DNA of 64,000 nucleotides from an uncultured Prevotellaceae bacterium (GTDB lineage Bacteria; Bacteroidota; Bacteroidia; Bacteroidales; Muribaculaceae), in NCBI GenBank assembly GCA_947165485.1, contig CAMVAP010000005.1, positions 1-64,000 of the forward strand, in the 5' to 3' direction. Positions 25,485 through 35,132 of this stretch are shown in pieces. The notes beneath the pieces were generated by a model. The model was not told the DNA's origin and did not search any database. It was given only the letters and a program-made list of their open reading frames with translations. How positions within the stretch are numbered: position 1 is the first letter of the stretch; each line of letters opens with the position of its first letter. The translations under genes were made by a program, and so were the position numbers.

Positions 25485-27827
25485 CTAGAAGGGGTAGCCC
25501 ACCGAGAAGTGGAACTCGCTGTCGCGCTTGAACTTGGGATGCAGCAACGGCCAGTGCTCTTGCCCACTGGCAGGATTATGGGCCTTCATACCCATATCGA
25601 CACGCACGAGGAAGTACTTGAAGTCCAAGCGGATGCCAGCGCCATAGGAGGCCGCTATCTGTTCATAGAACTTATTGAACTTGAACACGCCGCCCGGTTG
25701 ATCCTCATAGTCCTTGATGGTCCAGATGTTACCAGCATCCAGGAACAAGCCCAATTCCACCACCCAGAACAACTTGGCTCGATACTCAAGATTCACGTCA
25801 AAGCGGATGTCTCCACACTGAATGATGAAGTTGTTCAGGTCATTATTGCTGTTGTAGCTACCAGGTCCCAGGGTGCGCACGCCCCAGCCGCGCACGCTGT
25901 TGGCACCACCGCTATAGAATCGTTTCTCAAAGGGTAACACGTCACTGTTGCCATAGGGGATGGCAATACCAGCCCCCACGTGGAAGGCAATCGACTGCCT
26001 GCGATCGATGTTGTGCGTTATCGCATAGTCGGCATCGGCCTTGAAATACTGCGAATAACGGATTCCCAGCGCCTTGTAGCTGCCATCGGCGGCGGCCTTC
26101 TGCCCTGTGATGTGGGACAGGCCATAGAGCAAGTTGCCCGCAGTCTCGGCATTGGCTCTGATGGTAAACACATTGCGCTGGAAACGGCCCATCTGCAACA
26201 CGTTCATCTCGGCCTTGTTGGTGCGGTAGAAGTTGTAGCCCATCCTCATGATCAAGTGGTCCTTGTAACTGTATTGCAGCAATGTGTTGATGCGGTCAAA
26301 GAACGTTTCGTTCAACTTGGGCACACTGATCACGCTCACGTCCACAAGCGTCAACGTGTGGGACATGCGACGGCTGCGCTCGGTCCACTGGTAACGCCAA
26401 CCACCGCCAGCGATAACTCGCGTGTACTCGGGGCGCGCCTGGTAATCCAAGTTGAGCGTAAAGGCCGTGGAGGCCTGGATCTTGCGCTTGAACGAGCGCT
26501 TGAGGAACGGGGCCATAAACTTGGGGAAAGTGATGCCCAGCTCGGTCGAATATTCGCTATAATTGTTATTGATCAATCCACTCACGTTACCCGAGAGGCT
26601 CTCGTAGGAGACCTTAGCCTTGGCACTCAACACCTCGGCACCCTTAAACAGGTTGCGGTGCTGATAGTCCACGCCCACACCAAATCCCAGATCACCCTCG
26701 CTGTTGGTGCCCTCCAGCGAGACCGAGATGGTCTTGGACTTGTCGGGCTGCAAGAGGACAAAGGCATCTACCATGAGCTGCCCGTTTATCTCACCCAGGG
26801 GACGCATGTCAATATTCACCTGCTTGATGACGCTCAAGCGTCCCAGCGCGCGATAGGTGCGGTTGATGGCATCGACATTGTAGAGCTGGCCTGGCTCGAT
26901 ATAGTTACACTCGTCAAACACACGCGGACTCATATAGTGGTCAGCGCCCTGCATAATCTTGATGCCTGAACTCAGCACCACGGTGTCCTCGCCCCAGTAT
27001 TCATCATGCATCGTCAGGGGGTCATAATTGGTGACATAGGTCACATTGCGCACGATGAATGGCCTGTGCTCGGTATAGTACGGCATCCGGTCGTTGCGGT
27101 AGGGCTCACGGGTGTTGAGGGTCAAGTCCACCGAACGGGAACCGGCGGCTGTGTCGGCAATAAAGGTGATGTATTCCTTGTTGAATGCAAAATAGCCGTG
27201 GTTGCGCAGGTTATCGGTAATGGTCTGGCGCCACTCGTCGAGTTGGGTGTTGTTGAGCAGGTCACCGGTATGCACATTGAAGTGGGCCGAATCAGCCAGA
27301 ATGATGTCCGACAGTTCTTCATCAGGGATCTCATAGGAGATAGACCTGATAAAATACGGCTCACCCAGGGTGATGTCAAAATCCACCTTTGCCTTGCGCT
27401 TAGCGCTATCGGCATTCACGCGGTAGGTCACCACGTTATTCATAAACCCCCGGTTGCTCAACGCCATGTGCAACTGGTCGGCACTGGCACTGGTCAGCGA
27501 GCTGTCATAGATGACAGGTGGAGTCCCCACACGCTTTATCCAGCGGTTATACCACTTGGAATCATCCTTGCCAGCCATGTTATAGAATGCCAGCTGCAAC
27601 TTGAGGCCTCCCAGCACACGATGGTTGGCATTCTGCCGCAGGTAGTTGGCCAGTTCGTTAGCACGGACCTCATGATGGGGATCAGCGATATTGATATTCA
27701 CCCGGTCGAGCAAGAGTTCCCCCTCGGGAACATGACGGGTCGAGGAACAGGACGACAATACCGCCATCAGCAACAATGCCACAGCGATACTGCATAATAT
27801 TCTCGATAACACCCTGTTCATCTTCAA
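25485..27827 (-). CDS. tamL: TamL: BamA/TamA-family outer membrane lipoprotein
   Basis: 780 residues. A signal with the lipobox LSSC (Cys27) is followed by STRHVPEGELLLDRVNI, the opening typical of TamL, the lipidated BamA paralogue of Bacteroidota. POTRA-like segments cover about 40-400 (LNNTQLDEWRQTITDNLRNHGYF; YNVDAINRTYRALGRLSVIK). The C-terminal half is an Omp85 barrel with FYSGGANSVRGWGVRTLGPG, the conserved strand-loop of the family, and ends FHFSVGYPF. It should act in outer-membrane protein insertion together with a TamB-like partner, which is not in this window. Confidence 0.88.
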   Translation of the reverse strand: MKMNRVLSRILCSIAVALLLMAVLSSCSSTRHVPEGELLLDRVNINIADPHHEVRANELANYLRQNANHRVLGGLKLQLAFYNMAGKDDSKWYNRWIKRVGTPPVIYDSSLTSASADQLHMALSNRGFMNNVVTYRVNADSAKRKAKVDFDITLGEPYFIRSISYEIPDEELSDIILADSAHFNVHTGDLLNNTQLDEWRQTITDNLRNHGYFAFNKEYITFIADTAAGSRSVDLTLNTREPYRNDRMPYYTEHRPFIVRNVTYVTNYDPLTMHDEYWGEDTVVLSSGIKIMQGADHYMSPRVFDECNYIEPGQLYNVDAINRTYRALGRLSVIKQVNIDMRPLGEINGQLMVDAFVLLQPDKSKTISVSLEGTNSEGDLGFGVGVDYQHRNLFKGAEVLSAKAKVSYESLSGNVSGLINNNYSEYSTELGITFPKFMAPFLKRSFKRKIQASTAFTLNLDYQARPEYTRVIAGGGWRYQWTERSRRMSHTLTLVDVSVISVPKLNETFFDRINTLLQYSYKDHLIMRMGYNFYRTNKAEMNVLQMGRFQRNVFTIRANAETAGNLLYGLSHITGQKAAADGSYKALGIRYSQYFKADADYAITHNIDRRQSIAFHVGAGIAIPYGNSDVLPFEKRFYSGGANSVRGWGVRTLGPGSYNSNNDLNNFIIQCGDIRFDVNLEYRAKLFWVVELGLFLDAGNIWTIKDYEDQPGGVFKFNKFYEQIAASYGAGIRLDFKYFLVRVDMGMKAHNPASGQEHWPLLHPKFKRDSEFHFSVGYPF

Positions 27828-27841
27828 TATTGATCCAAACC

Positions 27842-27898
27842 CCTAAAACCTAAAGCCTAAAACCTAAAGCCTAAAGCCTAAAACCTAAAACCTAAAAT
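27842..27898 (-). repeat. TTTAGGN heptad array, copy 3
   Basis: About eight imperfect heptads, read as TTTAGG on the minus strand. The array begins inside the last codons of the upstream TPR gene, supplying its terminal Arg-Phe and stop, and runs to 15 bases before the tamL start. The GCTAG tail of copies 1 and 2 is missing. Confidence 0.8.
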
Positions 27899-29480
27899 TC
27901 CCCTGCGCCTTTTCGACAAGCAGGTCAAAGGCCGGATCCGACCTCAAGGGCTCCAGGCTCAACGGCGACAACACATCATACTTCAACTGGTAAAGGCTGC
28001 CAAAGCCATTGTCAAGTGCCTTCTGCACATATTCCATGGCCTTGTAGTTATCGCCTCTCATCGACATGAGTATTGCGGCATAATAATAGTTCTCACCACC
28101 TGGCATTTGCACCCTGGTGACATCATTCAGCCACTTGAGCGCATCGTTATCGCGACCCAGTTCATTCAGGGCCAGCCCCTTGAGATCAAAGACCTCATCT
28201 CCAAGCAGGCACATCGTATTGAAATCCTTGTCGGCCAGTGTGGGCATTTCCAGTTTCTTGAGCAGCATCCCTCGTGTGAGCAGGGCCTGCGCGTTGTCAG
28301 GCTCATTGGCCACAGCCGCATTCAGGTAGCCCAGGGCATCCTTTTCCTTGCCTTGACTGGCAAGCAGGGCGGCCTTGGTCATCAACATGGGAACATATTG
28401 CGGGGCGATAGCCGAACAATCGTCCAGCACCTGCATCGCATCGTCATAATTCTTGCCTTCACCGGCATTGAACAGGGCTAGCGCCTTCACCAGATAATAC
28501 TCGGGCTGTGAAGCGTTCATGGCAAGGGCCTGATTGGCCTGTTCCAGCGCTTCATCAAAGCGGCCCAGTTCCACGTAACACTTGGCGATGTTGCCATACA
28601 TCGAGTGACTGTTATACAGGTGGTTATTCTTGATGAAGTTCAAGTCATTCAAGGCTTGAGCAAAATGCAGATGATCCATAGCGATATGGGCACGCAGGTA
28701 TCGGTACGTGCCGCCCTCGCTGGTCTTCTCGGCCAGATCGGCCAACGAACGCATCACATCATCGTAGTGTGTATCACTCAATTCAAACAGCCGCTGGGCC
28801 GCAATGCCTCCATCACCCACAGCCATGCCCTGCAACAGGTCGTTGACTGCGGCGTCAATGTTTCCCTGGCGGGTATAAATGTCGGCGCGGTTGACAAACA
28901 CCTGCGGCTCAGCACGGAACAGGGACACAGCCTTATCGGCCTGTTCAATGGCTTCCTTATGGTTGCCTCGCGCCATCTCCACCAGGGCCAGGCCATACAT
29001 CGCATCATAGTTCATCGACTCGGCACGCAAGATGCTCTTGAAGGCTTTCTCGGCGGCATTCAGGTTGCCTGCCTTGAGGTTGGTCTTGGCAATCAGGTCG
29101 GTGCAAGCCAGTGACTTGGGCTCCAAGTCTTGAGCCAGACGCAGGTCGGCCAGTGCACTCGTGTAATCCATGCGGGCATCACTGATGCGGGCACGCAGGA
29201 TGTGCTCGTCAAAGCGCAATTCCTTCTCATTCTTGGGTGTGAGCAGGATGGCCTGGTTCACATCGGCTAGCGCTTCCAGGTACTCACCATTGTAGAAATG
29301 CTGGTGGGCACGGGCAAACAGCGTGTTATAGTCGTTGGGATTCTTGGTCAGTTCCTCGTCATAGACCTTCATCACCGCATTGGTGATCTTGTCCCTGAGC
29401 ACAGCGTCACTGCTTTGAGCGCCAGCGCTCAGGACGCACAGGACTGCCATGATCGACAGAATGAACGTTCTTGCATTCAT
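27885..29480 (-). CDS. Secreted tetratricopeptide repeat protein
   Basis: 531 residues. Signal peptide 1-20 (ending LSAGAQ). TPR units fill most of the chain: 'YNTLFARAHQHFYNGEYLEALADVNQAILL', split here into helix A and B, recurs at about 34-residue spacing through residue 500. It is a periplasmic scaffold of unknown partners, a common gene type upstream of tamL-like genes. The start at 29480 is chosen because AGGA sits seven bases before it; the ATG two codons upstream overlaps the ribosome-binding site. The C-terminus NFRF and its stop come from a TTTAGGN repeat. Confidence 0.82.
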   Translation of the reverse strand: MNARTFILSIMAVLCVLSAGAQSSDAVLRDKITNAVMKVYDEELTKNPNDYNTLFARAHQHFYNGEYLEALADVNQAILLTPKNEKELRFDEHILRARISDARMDYTSALADLRLAQDLEPKSLACTDLIAKTNLKAGNLNAAEKAFKSILRAESMNYDAMYGLALVEMARGNHKEAIEQADKAVSLFRAEPQVFVNRADIYTRQGNIDAAVNDLLQGMAVGDGGIAAQRLFELSDTHYDDVMRSLADLAEKTSEGGTYRYLRAHIAMDHLHFAQALNDLNFIKNNHLYNSHSMYGNIAKCYVELGRFDEALEQANQALAMNASQPEYYLVKALALFNAGEGKNYDDAMQVLDDCSAIAPQYVPMLMTKAALLASQGKEKDALGYLNAAVANEPDNAQALLTRGMLLKKLEMPTLADKDFNTMCLLGDEVFDLKGLALNELGRDNDALKWLNDVTRVQMPGGENYYYAAILMSMRGDNYKAMEYVQKALDNGFGSLYQLKYDVLSPLSLEPLRSDPAFDLLVEKAQGNFRF

Positions 29481-29510
29481 AAACATTTCCTTACTACTAA
29501 TATATCAATC

Positions 29511-30332
29511 TTATCTTATATTGTCCATTTCCACAATAGTTTCACGCAGGCGGGTCAAGCGCGTGAGGAGGCCTTCGAGCAAGTCCAGACGCAACATGTT
29601 GGCGCCATCGCTCTTGGCAACCGAGGGATCTTGATGAGTCTCCAGGAACAGGCCATCGGCTCCGGTGGCAATAGCGGCACGGGCCATGGTCTCGATGAGC
29701 TCGGGACGACCTCCGGTCACCCCACCGCCCTGATTGGGTTGCTGCAGGGAGTGGGTGACATCCACAATCACGGGGGCAAAAGCCTGCATCACTGGCACGC
29801 CGCGAAAGTCCACCACCAGGTCTTGATACCCAAAGGTGGTGCCACGCTCGGTAATCGTCACCTGGTCATTGCCCGCATCGCGCACCTTCTGCACGGCAAA
29901 ACGCATCGACTCGGGGGCCAGGAACTGTCCCTTCTTGATGTTGACCAGACGACCCGTGTGGGCTGCCGCCACCAGCAGCTCGGTCTGGCGGCACAGGAAG
30001 GCGGGAATCTGCAACACGTCAACATACTCGGCTGCTATATCAGCCTCGACTGGCTCGTGGATATCGGTCACTACGGGAATCTTAAAGGTTTCTCCCACCT
30101 TGCGCAGGATGCGCAGCGCCTTCTCGTCACCGATGCCGGTAAACGAGTCGATACGCGACCGGTTGGCCTTGCGGTAACTGCCCTTGAACACATAGGGGAT
30201 GCCCAGCGACTGGGTAATCTTCAATGCCTTCTCGGCAATATCCATCGCCATCTCCTCGCCCTCGATCACACAGGGACCGGCTAGCAGGAAGAAATTATGT
30301 CGAGGTGACGACAGCAATTCGTTCAACATCAT
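29511..30332 (-). CDS. kdsA: 3-deoxy-8-phosphooctulonate synthase (KDO-8-P synthase)
   Basis: 273 residues. It condenses phosphoenolpyruvate with arabinose 5-phosphate to KDO-8-phosphate for the lipopolysaccharide core. Family motifs are complete: LAGPCVIEG near the N-terminus, FKGSYRKANRSR, VVTDIHE, LQIPAFLCRQTELL, KKGQFLAPE and THSLQQPN. Length is close to the usual 275-285. It lies between a TPR gene and rsmE, all on the minus strand with gaps of 30-65 bases. Confidence 0.95.
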   Translation of the reverse strand: MMLNELLSSPRHNFFLLAGPCVIEGEEMAMDIAEKALKITQSLGIPYVFKGSYRKANRSRIDSFTGIGDEKALRILRKVGETFKIPVVTDIHEPVEADIAAEYVDVLQIPAFLCRQTELLVAAAHTGRLVNIKKGQFLAPESMRFAVQKVRDAGNDQVTITERGTTFGYQDLVVDFRGVPVMQAFAPVIVDVTHSLQQPNQGGGVTGGRPELIETMARAAIATGADGLFLETHQDPSVAKSDGANMLRLDLLEGLLTRLTRLRETIVEMDNIR

Positions 30333-30396
30333 GATATATAATCGTTTTTCTAGTTATAAAATTATAAAAGTCAGCTATTGATAAAAAACGGCATTC

Positions 30397-31116
30397 CTAG
30401 GCCCCACTCTGGTCCACCGCATGGATTGCCGCCACGGCCATCATGCCGGCTGTCTCGGTGCGCAAGCGGCTCTCGCCCAGCGTCACGGGGAGAAAGCCTG
30501 CGGCACGGGCCATCTGCACCTCCTCGGGACTGAAGTCCCCCTCGGGGCCGATGAGCACCACCACGTCCTGGCGGGGATGATAGGCACCCACCAGGGTGCG
30601 ACGCTCATCGCGTGGCAGCATTTCGTCACAATAGGCGATGCAGCGGGTACCGTCAAACGGCTCGGCCAACACCTGCTCGATGGGGGTCATCTCGTCGAGA
30701 CGGGGCAAGGTTGCCTTGAGCGACTGCTTCATGGCCGACACCATGATCTTCCTCAGCCGTTCGGTCTTGAGCACCGTTCGCTCGCTGTTGTGGCAACGCA
30801 GCGGGATGATGCGGTCAACACCCATCTCCACACATTTCTCAACGAGCCACTCGATGCGGTCCACATTCTTGGTGGGAGCGATGCCCAGCACAATTTGATG
30901 TCCCCAGTGCGGGGGCTGGTGTTGCTTGTCCAGCACTTCGATGGCACACCGCTTGGGGTGCGCCATCGTGATGCGGCAGGTGTATAACACACCGTTGCCG
31001 TCCACCACCTGGATAGTATCGCCCTCACCCATGCGCAACACCCTCACACAGTGCTTGGAATCTTCTTCGCCCAGTGTCAACGTGTCTGCTATGTCAGGAC
31101 AATAGAAACGGTGCAT
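30397..31116 (-). CDS. rsmE: 16S rRNA (uracil-1498-N3)-methyltransferase RsmE
   Basis: 239 residues. The SPOUT-fold enzyme methylates N3 of U1498 in 16S rRNA using SAM. It opens with MHRFYCPDI and HCVRVLRMGEGD (PUA-like domain), continues with VLGIAPTKNVDRIEWLVEKCVEMGVD and closes with the SAM-binding knot VVLIGPEGDFSPEEVQMA ... LGESRLRTETAGM. All are family hallmarks and the length is normal. Confidence 0.93.
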   Translation of the reverse strand: MHRFYCPDIADTLTLGEEDSKHCVRVLRMGEGDTIQVVDGNGVLYTCRITMAHPKRCAIEVLDKQHQPPHWGHQIVLGIAPTKNVDRIEWLVEKCVEMGVDRIIPLRCHNSERTVLKTERLRKIMVSAMKQSLKATLPRLDEMTPIEQVLAEPFDGTRCIAYCDEMLPRDERRTLVGAYHPRQDVVVLIGPEGDFSPEEVQMARAAGFLPVTLGESRLRTETAGMMAVAAIHAVDQSGA

Positions 31117-31168
31117 GATGATCGGTGATCAGTGTTCAGTGGGCCGCGGCTGCGCCGTGGCCTGCATC

Positions 31169-32494
31169 TTATTTATTCTCTTCTCTCACGTGCTTGTACT
31201 TGAACAGGAACATGAAGGCCACAGCAACCGCCAGAGCAAAGCCGGCAAAGATATACCATGCGGTGCTCCAGCTTGTGGGCGTATTACCCACCAGGAAGCC
31301 GTCATCGGTCCAGTGGCACAGGCTATTGACGATGGCTCCAGCGGCAAGCGTACCGATGGTGGCACCCAGGCCGTTGGTCATCAACATAAACAGGCCCTGA
31401 GCCGAAGCCTTGATGTTGGGGTCACACTCCTTATCGACAAAGATGCCGCCCGAGACGTTGAAGAAGTCAAACGCAACGCCATATACCACACACGACAGAA
31501 CAATAAGAATAACACCCGGGAAGGCGGGATTGCCAGCGCCAAAGAAGCCGAACCTGAGCACCCAGGCAAACATGGCGATCAACATCACCACCTTGATGCC
31601 ATAACGCTTCAAGAAGAACGGAATCATGAGGATGCACAGTGCCTCGGCAATCTGCGAAAGCGACACGAGCATCGTCGCATTGTTGGCACCAAAGGTGTCG
31701 GCCATCGCGGGATCACTCTTGAAGTGGGTCAGATAGGGAGTGGCAAAGCCGTTGGTCACCTGCAGGGACATGCCCAGCATGGCCGAGAAGATGAAGAACA
31801 TCGCCATCTTCTTGGACTTGAACAGCTTGAAGGCATTCAGGCCCAACGACTCCACAAGGGACTGCGACTCTTTCTTAACCAACTTGCAAGCGGGCAACGT
31901 CATGCAGTACAGGAACAGCACGACACTGAGCAAGCCCGATACCATAAACTGCATGTAGGTGTACTGGAACTTGTCGGCATTCTCTCCTAGCGTGAAGCCA
32001 AAGCTGCCGTTATCAAGCACTGCACAGTTGACAAACCACATCGTGGCGATAAAACCGATTGTGCCGAACACGCGGATGGGCGGGAAGTCCTTCTCGGTAT
32101 CCATACCGTTGTCCTTCAGAATCGTGAAGGCTACCGTGTTGGACAAGGCCAGCGTGGGCATGTAGAAGGCCACACTCACGGTGTAAATGGCTATAAACGC
32201 CACCTTGTCGGGGGTGGGATTGGTCATTCCCATGTAGGCCAGGGCAATCATGGCCATACCTGCCAGCAAGTGGCAGATGCCCAGCAAGCGCTGGGGCTGA
32301 ATATACTTGTCGGCAACGATACCCATGAGGGTGGGCATGAAAATCGACACGATACCCTGGATGGCATAGAACCACGAAATCTCGGCTCCCATACCGGCAC
32401 GTCCCAGATAGTTACCCATGCAGGTGAGGTACGCTCCCCACACGGCAAACTCCAGGAAATTCATCACGATGAGTCTCAACTTTAGATTTTTCAT
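31169..32494 (-). CDS. Nucleoside permease (NupG-like, NHS family, MFS)
   Basis: 441 residues with about twelve hydrophobic segments. The start LRLIVMNFLEFAVWGAYLT and the segment FPPIRVFGTIGFIATMW are typical of the nucleoside:H+ symporter branch of the major facilitator superfamily (NupG, XapB). It would import nucleosides across the inner membrane. The second half contains VYGVAFDFFNVSGGIFVDKE, another family motif. The substrate range is not readable. Confidence 0.87.
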   Translation of the reverse strand: MKNLKLRLIVMNFLEFAVWGAYLTCMGNYLGRAGMGAEISWFYAIQGIVSIFMPTLMGIVADKYIQPQRLLGICHLLAGMAMIALAYMGMTNPTPDKVAFIAIYTVSVAFYMPTLALSNTVAFTILKDNGMDTEKDFPPIRVFGTIGFIATMWFVNCAVLDNGSFGFTLGENADKFQYTYMQFMVSGLLSVVLFLYCMTLPACKLVKKESQSLVESLGLNAFKLFKSKKMAMFFIFSAMLGMSLQVTNGFATPYLTHFKSDPAMADTFGANNATMLVSLSQIAEALCILMIPFFLKRYGIKVVMLIAMFAWVLRFGFFGAGNPAFPGVILIVLSCVVYGVAFDFFNVSGGIFVDKECDPNIKASAQGLFMLMTNGLGATIGTLAAGAIVNSLCHWTDDGFLVGNTPTSWSTAWYIFAGFALAVAVAFMFLFKYKHVREENK

Positions 32495-32564
32495 AAGAGA
32501 ATCTGTATTTAATTGTTGTTTGAATAGTTTTTATCTACACTGTCATGAGAATTATCGGGAGTGG

Positions 32565-33161
32565 CTATTCCTCACCACGGGTGGAATTGGTCTTCTGAGC
32601 GATAATCTTCTGCACCCGTGCCGCTTTCTCATACTCTTCCTTGTCCACATAGTGCTGCAAGCGACGTTCCAGCTTCTCGACAGGCAGATCTTCCAGCCTG
32701 ACGGGCTTCTGGGGCTTGTAATTGCCGTCGCGGCGCCACTCATATCCTGTGAGCTGCATCACTTCGCTGGTGGTGTAAATGGGTGAACCCGTGCGCAATG
32801 CAATAGCAATCGCATCGCTCGTGCGGGAATCGATATCCACCATGGTCGTCCCATTGGTCACCTGCATGATGGCGGCAAACACTCCGTCCTTGAAGCTATA
32901 AATCACAACTCGCTGCAACTCGATGCCGAACACGTGAAACATACTCACAAACAAGTCGTGCGTCAACGGGCGTGAGGGCACCACCTGCTCCAGATTGATG
33001 GCGATGGCCTGGGCCTCGGCTGCTCCCACGACAATGGGAATGCGGCGTGCCTCTTCGGGCGTGCTGTCGTCATTCTCAAGCAACAGGGCGTAAGCGCCTG
33101 GCTGCACCTCACTGCGTGTGATGCCCAGCACCTTGAGTTTTATCAAATCTTCATTGTCCAT
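32565..33161 (-). CDS. Bifunctional nuclease family protein (DUF151) with UvrB/UvrC motif
   Basis: 198 residues. Residues 1-135 are a BFN/DUF151 domain (IPIVVGAAEAQAIAINLE, RPLTHDLF, VDSRTSDAIAIALR-type pattern, here DIDSRTSDAIAIALRTGSPIY). A short UvrB/UvrC-interaction helix pair follows (LERRLQHYVDKEEYEKAARVQKI). Plant BFN1-like homologues have nuclease activity; the bacterial function is mostly undefined. It has its own promoter. Confidence 0.85.
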   Translation of the reverse strand: MDNEDLIKLKVLGITRSEVQPGAYALLLENDDSTPEEARRIPIVVGAAEAQAIAINLEQVVPSRPLTHDLFVSMFHVFGIELQRVVIYSFKDGVFAAIMQVTNGTTMVDIDSRTSDAIAIALRTGSPIYTTSEVMQLTGYEWRRDGNYKPQKPVRLEDLPVEKLERRLQHYVDKEEYEKAARVQKIIAQKTNSTRGEE

Positions 33162-33208
33162 TTGATACCAAATGTGTCCTTGAAATACCGGTTTAACAAA
33201 TGTGTTTG

Positions 33209-33216
33209 CAAAAATA
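33209..33216 (-). promoter_or_regulatory. -7 promoter box of the DUF151 gene
   Basis: TATTTTTG on the minus strand, about 48 bases before the start at 33161. Confidence 0.45.
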
Positions 33217-33274
33217 GCGACATTTCACGATAACACCAAATTTTTTGGGGACTTTAGTCGCCAGCCGTCATGCT

Positions 33275-35080
33275 TTACCGCTTGCCCGAAACCAGTTGGT
33301 CATAGTCGATGCCGTCATAGATGATGCGAGGCGAGGGCCGATAGGCTGGATGCAAGACATTGCGGGTGCTGTCGGTCCACGGGCTCTGCACCTGCCCCAA
33401 CCACAGCATCATCTGCCCGACGAGATCACTCATCAACGGGCGGGACGCGGCTCGCTGGATAGCAGCAAAGCGCTCAGGATGAGCCTGCTTATAACGTGGC
33501 GAACACCAGATAAACAGCGGTATGTCATTTTCACAGCGCACCATCTCGGGTGTCTTGTGGGTATTGTGGTCACGCTCGGTGAAGTCGCGGTAGTCATACA
33601 CCTCCTCACCATGGTCGCTCAACATCACCACCACCGCATTGCGGTCACGGTAATGGTCCAGGATCATGGCCAGCACGTGGTCGTTATATCGCGTTGCGCG
33701 CGCATAGTCCAGCATCACTTCCCGGCGCTGTTCATCCATGTAGGGGGCATCGGCATGAGGCAGATCGGCAGTTGTCCACTTTTCCCACTCGGCGGTGTGG
33801 GGATAGCGGGCGTCATAGGCGGTGTGCTGCCCCATCAAGTGGAAAATCACGAGGTTGCGTTTGCCGGGTTGCCACTTGCTGTAGTAATCCTCTACCAGTT
33901 GCCCATCCATCACAAAGGGTTTGTCATTGACAGCGTGATACACTTGCTCAACCACCTGGGGGTCAAACAACACCGAGTTGAGCGATGCGCCAAACACCAT
34001 TCCTGTCATGAAGTTGCGCTGATTGCCCCACACGTCAACCTGCCATCCGGCACGACGCATGACCGCTAGCCACAAGGGGAACTCATGCCAGCGCTCGCCA
34101 TGTCCCAAGCTATTCAGGCTGAGCATGTTCTTGATGGCTATGCTCGTGAGATTGTAAGGCGAGACGGCGTCGGTGAACACGGTCAACAGTCCCGCATCAC
34201 GCTCGGCACGCATCATGGGATTGGTCTCCAGCGCATAACCATATAGACTGGAGCGCCGCTTGTTGAAACTCTCGCCGATGACCAGCACCAGATCCATCGA
34301 ATCGACATCACACGTCGCAACGCCCTCCCGAGCGGTCTTGAGCGTGAGATTGACAGTGGCATCGGTTTCCTCCACCTGGAACTTGAGCGCCAGGATCGAC
34401 GCGTGGAGCGTGGATATGACATCATTGCTCTGCATGCGTATCTCGGCCAGTTCCACCTCGTGCAACGAGTGGTAGGGCATCACCAGTTTGCGGCCCACCC
34501 ACAAGCCCCACACGAGCAGCACACCCAACATGGCCGCGACAATGACGGTGGATACCCGCCGTGACAAGAACGTGGCAATCGACTGGCGTTTCCACTCGGC
34601 CACAAGCACAATGACCAGGGTAAGGAATGTGTAAAAATAAGCTCGCAGTGAGCCTGGTGCCAACAGCCACGTGCGCAAGAACTCACTGCTCTCGCTAGCG
34701 TTGGTGTCCAGCACCAGTTGCAGTATCTGAGGGGTATAGGTGGTGTTAAAATTTGTTGAGATAAACAGGCTGACCAGCCACAGCGAGATCAATATCACAT
34801 AGGCCAGGCACTTGAGCCACCGCCCGTGCTTCCACCGGGCAACGAGCCACACCAGCAAGGTTGCGGGCACCGCCACCACACCCATGCTCGCCAGCGTCCA
34901 CCTCATGAAGTCCCATTCAAACTCGTGACGCAACAGCACATGGTGAATCCAGCCGCCCCACGTCGAGGGAACGAGCGTGAGCACCATCGTCAACCACAAG
35001 GGAAATTCCTGCACCACTGGCCTGACCATCATGCGCAGGAAATCCATCACTTTACAGTCCGTTTTCTTTTCCACTATCAT
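33275..35080 (-). CDS. Membrane phosphoethanolamine transferase-like sulfatase-fold protein
   Basis: 601 residues. Five N-terminal membrane helices (to about 195) precede a periplasmic alkaline-phosphatase-type domain. The active-site strand reads LVLVIGESFNKRRSSLYGY, with E270 as metal ligand and S271 where EptA-type enzymes carry the catalytic Thr; SDHGEEVYD supplies later ligands. Members transfer phosphoethanolamine from phospholipid to lipid A or glycans. Acceptor and donor are inferred from the family. The ATG at 35080 is used; an ATG at 35047 is an alternative and neither has a strong ribosome-binding site. It follows mnmA by 52 bases. Confidence 0.82.
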   Translation of the reverse strand: MIVEKKTDCKVMDFLRMMVRPVVQEFPLWLTMVLTLVPSTWGGWIHHVLLRHEFEWDFMRWTLASMGVVAVPATLLVWLVARWKHGRWLKCLAYVILISLWLVSLFISTNFNTTYTPQILQLVLDTNASESSEFLRTWLLAPGSLRAYFYTFLTLVIVLVAEWKRQSIATFLSRRVSTVIVAAMLGVLLVWGLWVGRKLVMPYHSLHEVELAEIRMQSNDVISTLHASILALKFQVEETDATVNLTLKTAREGVATCDVDSMDLVLVIGESFNKRRSSLYGYALETNPMMRAERDAGLLTVFTDAVSPYNLTSIAIKNMLSLNSLGHGERWHEFPLWLAVMRRAGWQVDVWGNQRNFMTGMVFGASLNSVLFDPQVVEQVYHAVNDKPFVMDGQLVEDYYSKWQPGKRNLVIFHLMGQHTAYDARYPHTAEWEKWTTADLPHADAPYMDEQRREVMLDYARATRYNDHVLAMILDHYRDRNAVVVMLSDHGEEVYDYRDFTERDHNTHKTPEMVRCENDIPLFIWCSPRYKQAHPERFAAIQRAASRPLMSDLVGQMMLWLGQVQSPWTDSTRNVLHPAYRPSPRIIYDGIDYDQLVSGKR

Positions 35081-35132
35081 CCTTGTGCACAATTCATTAA
35101 CTCTTCTCGCTCAACAAGAAAGCACGCCACGG

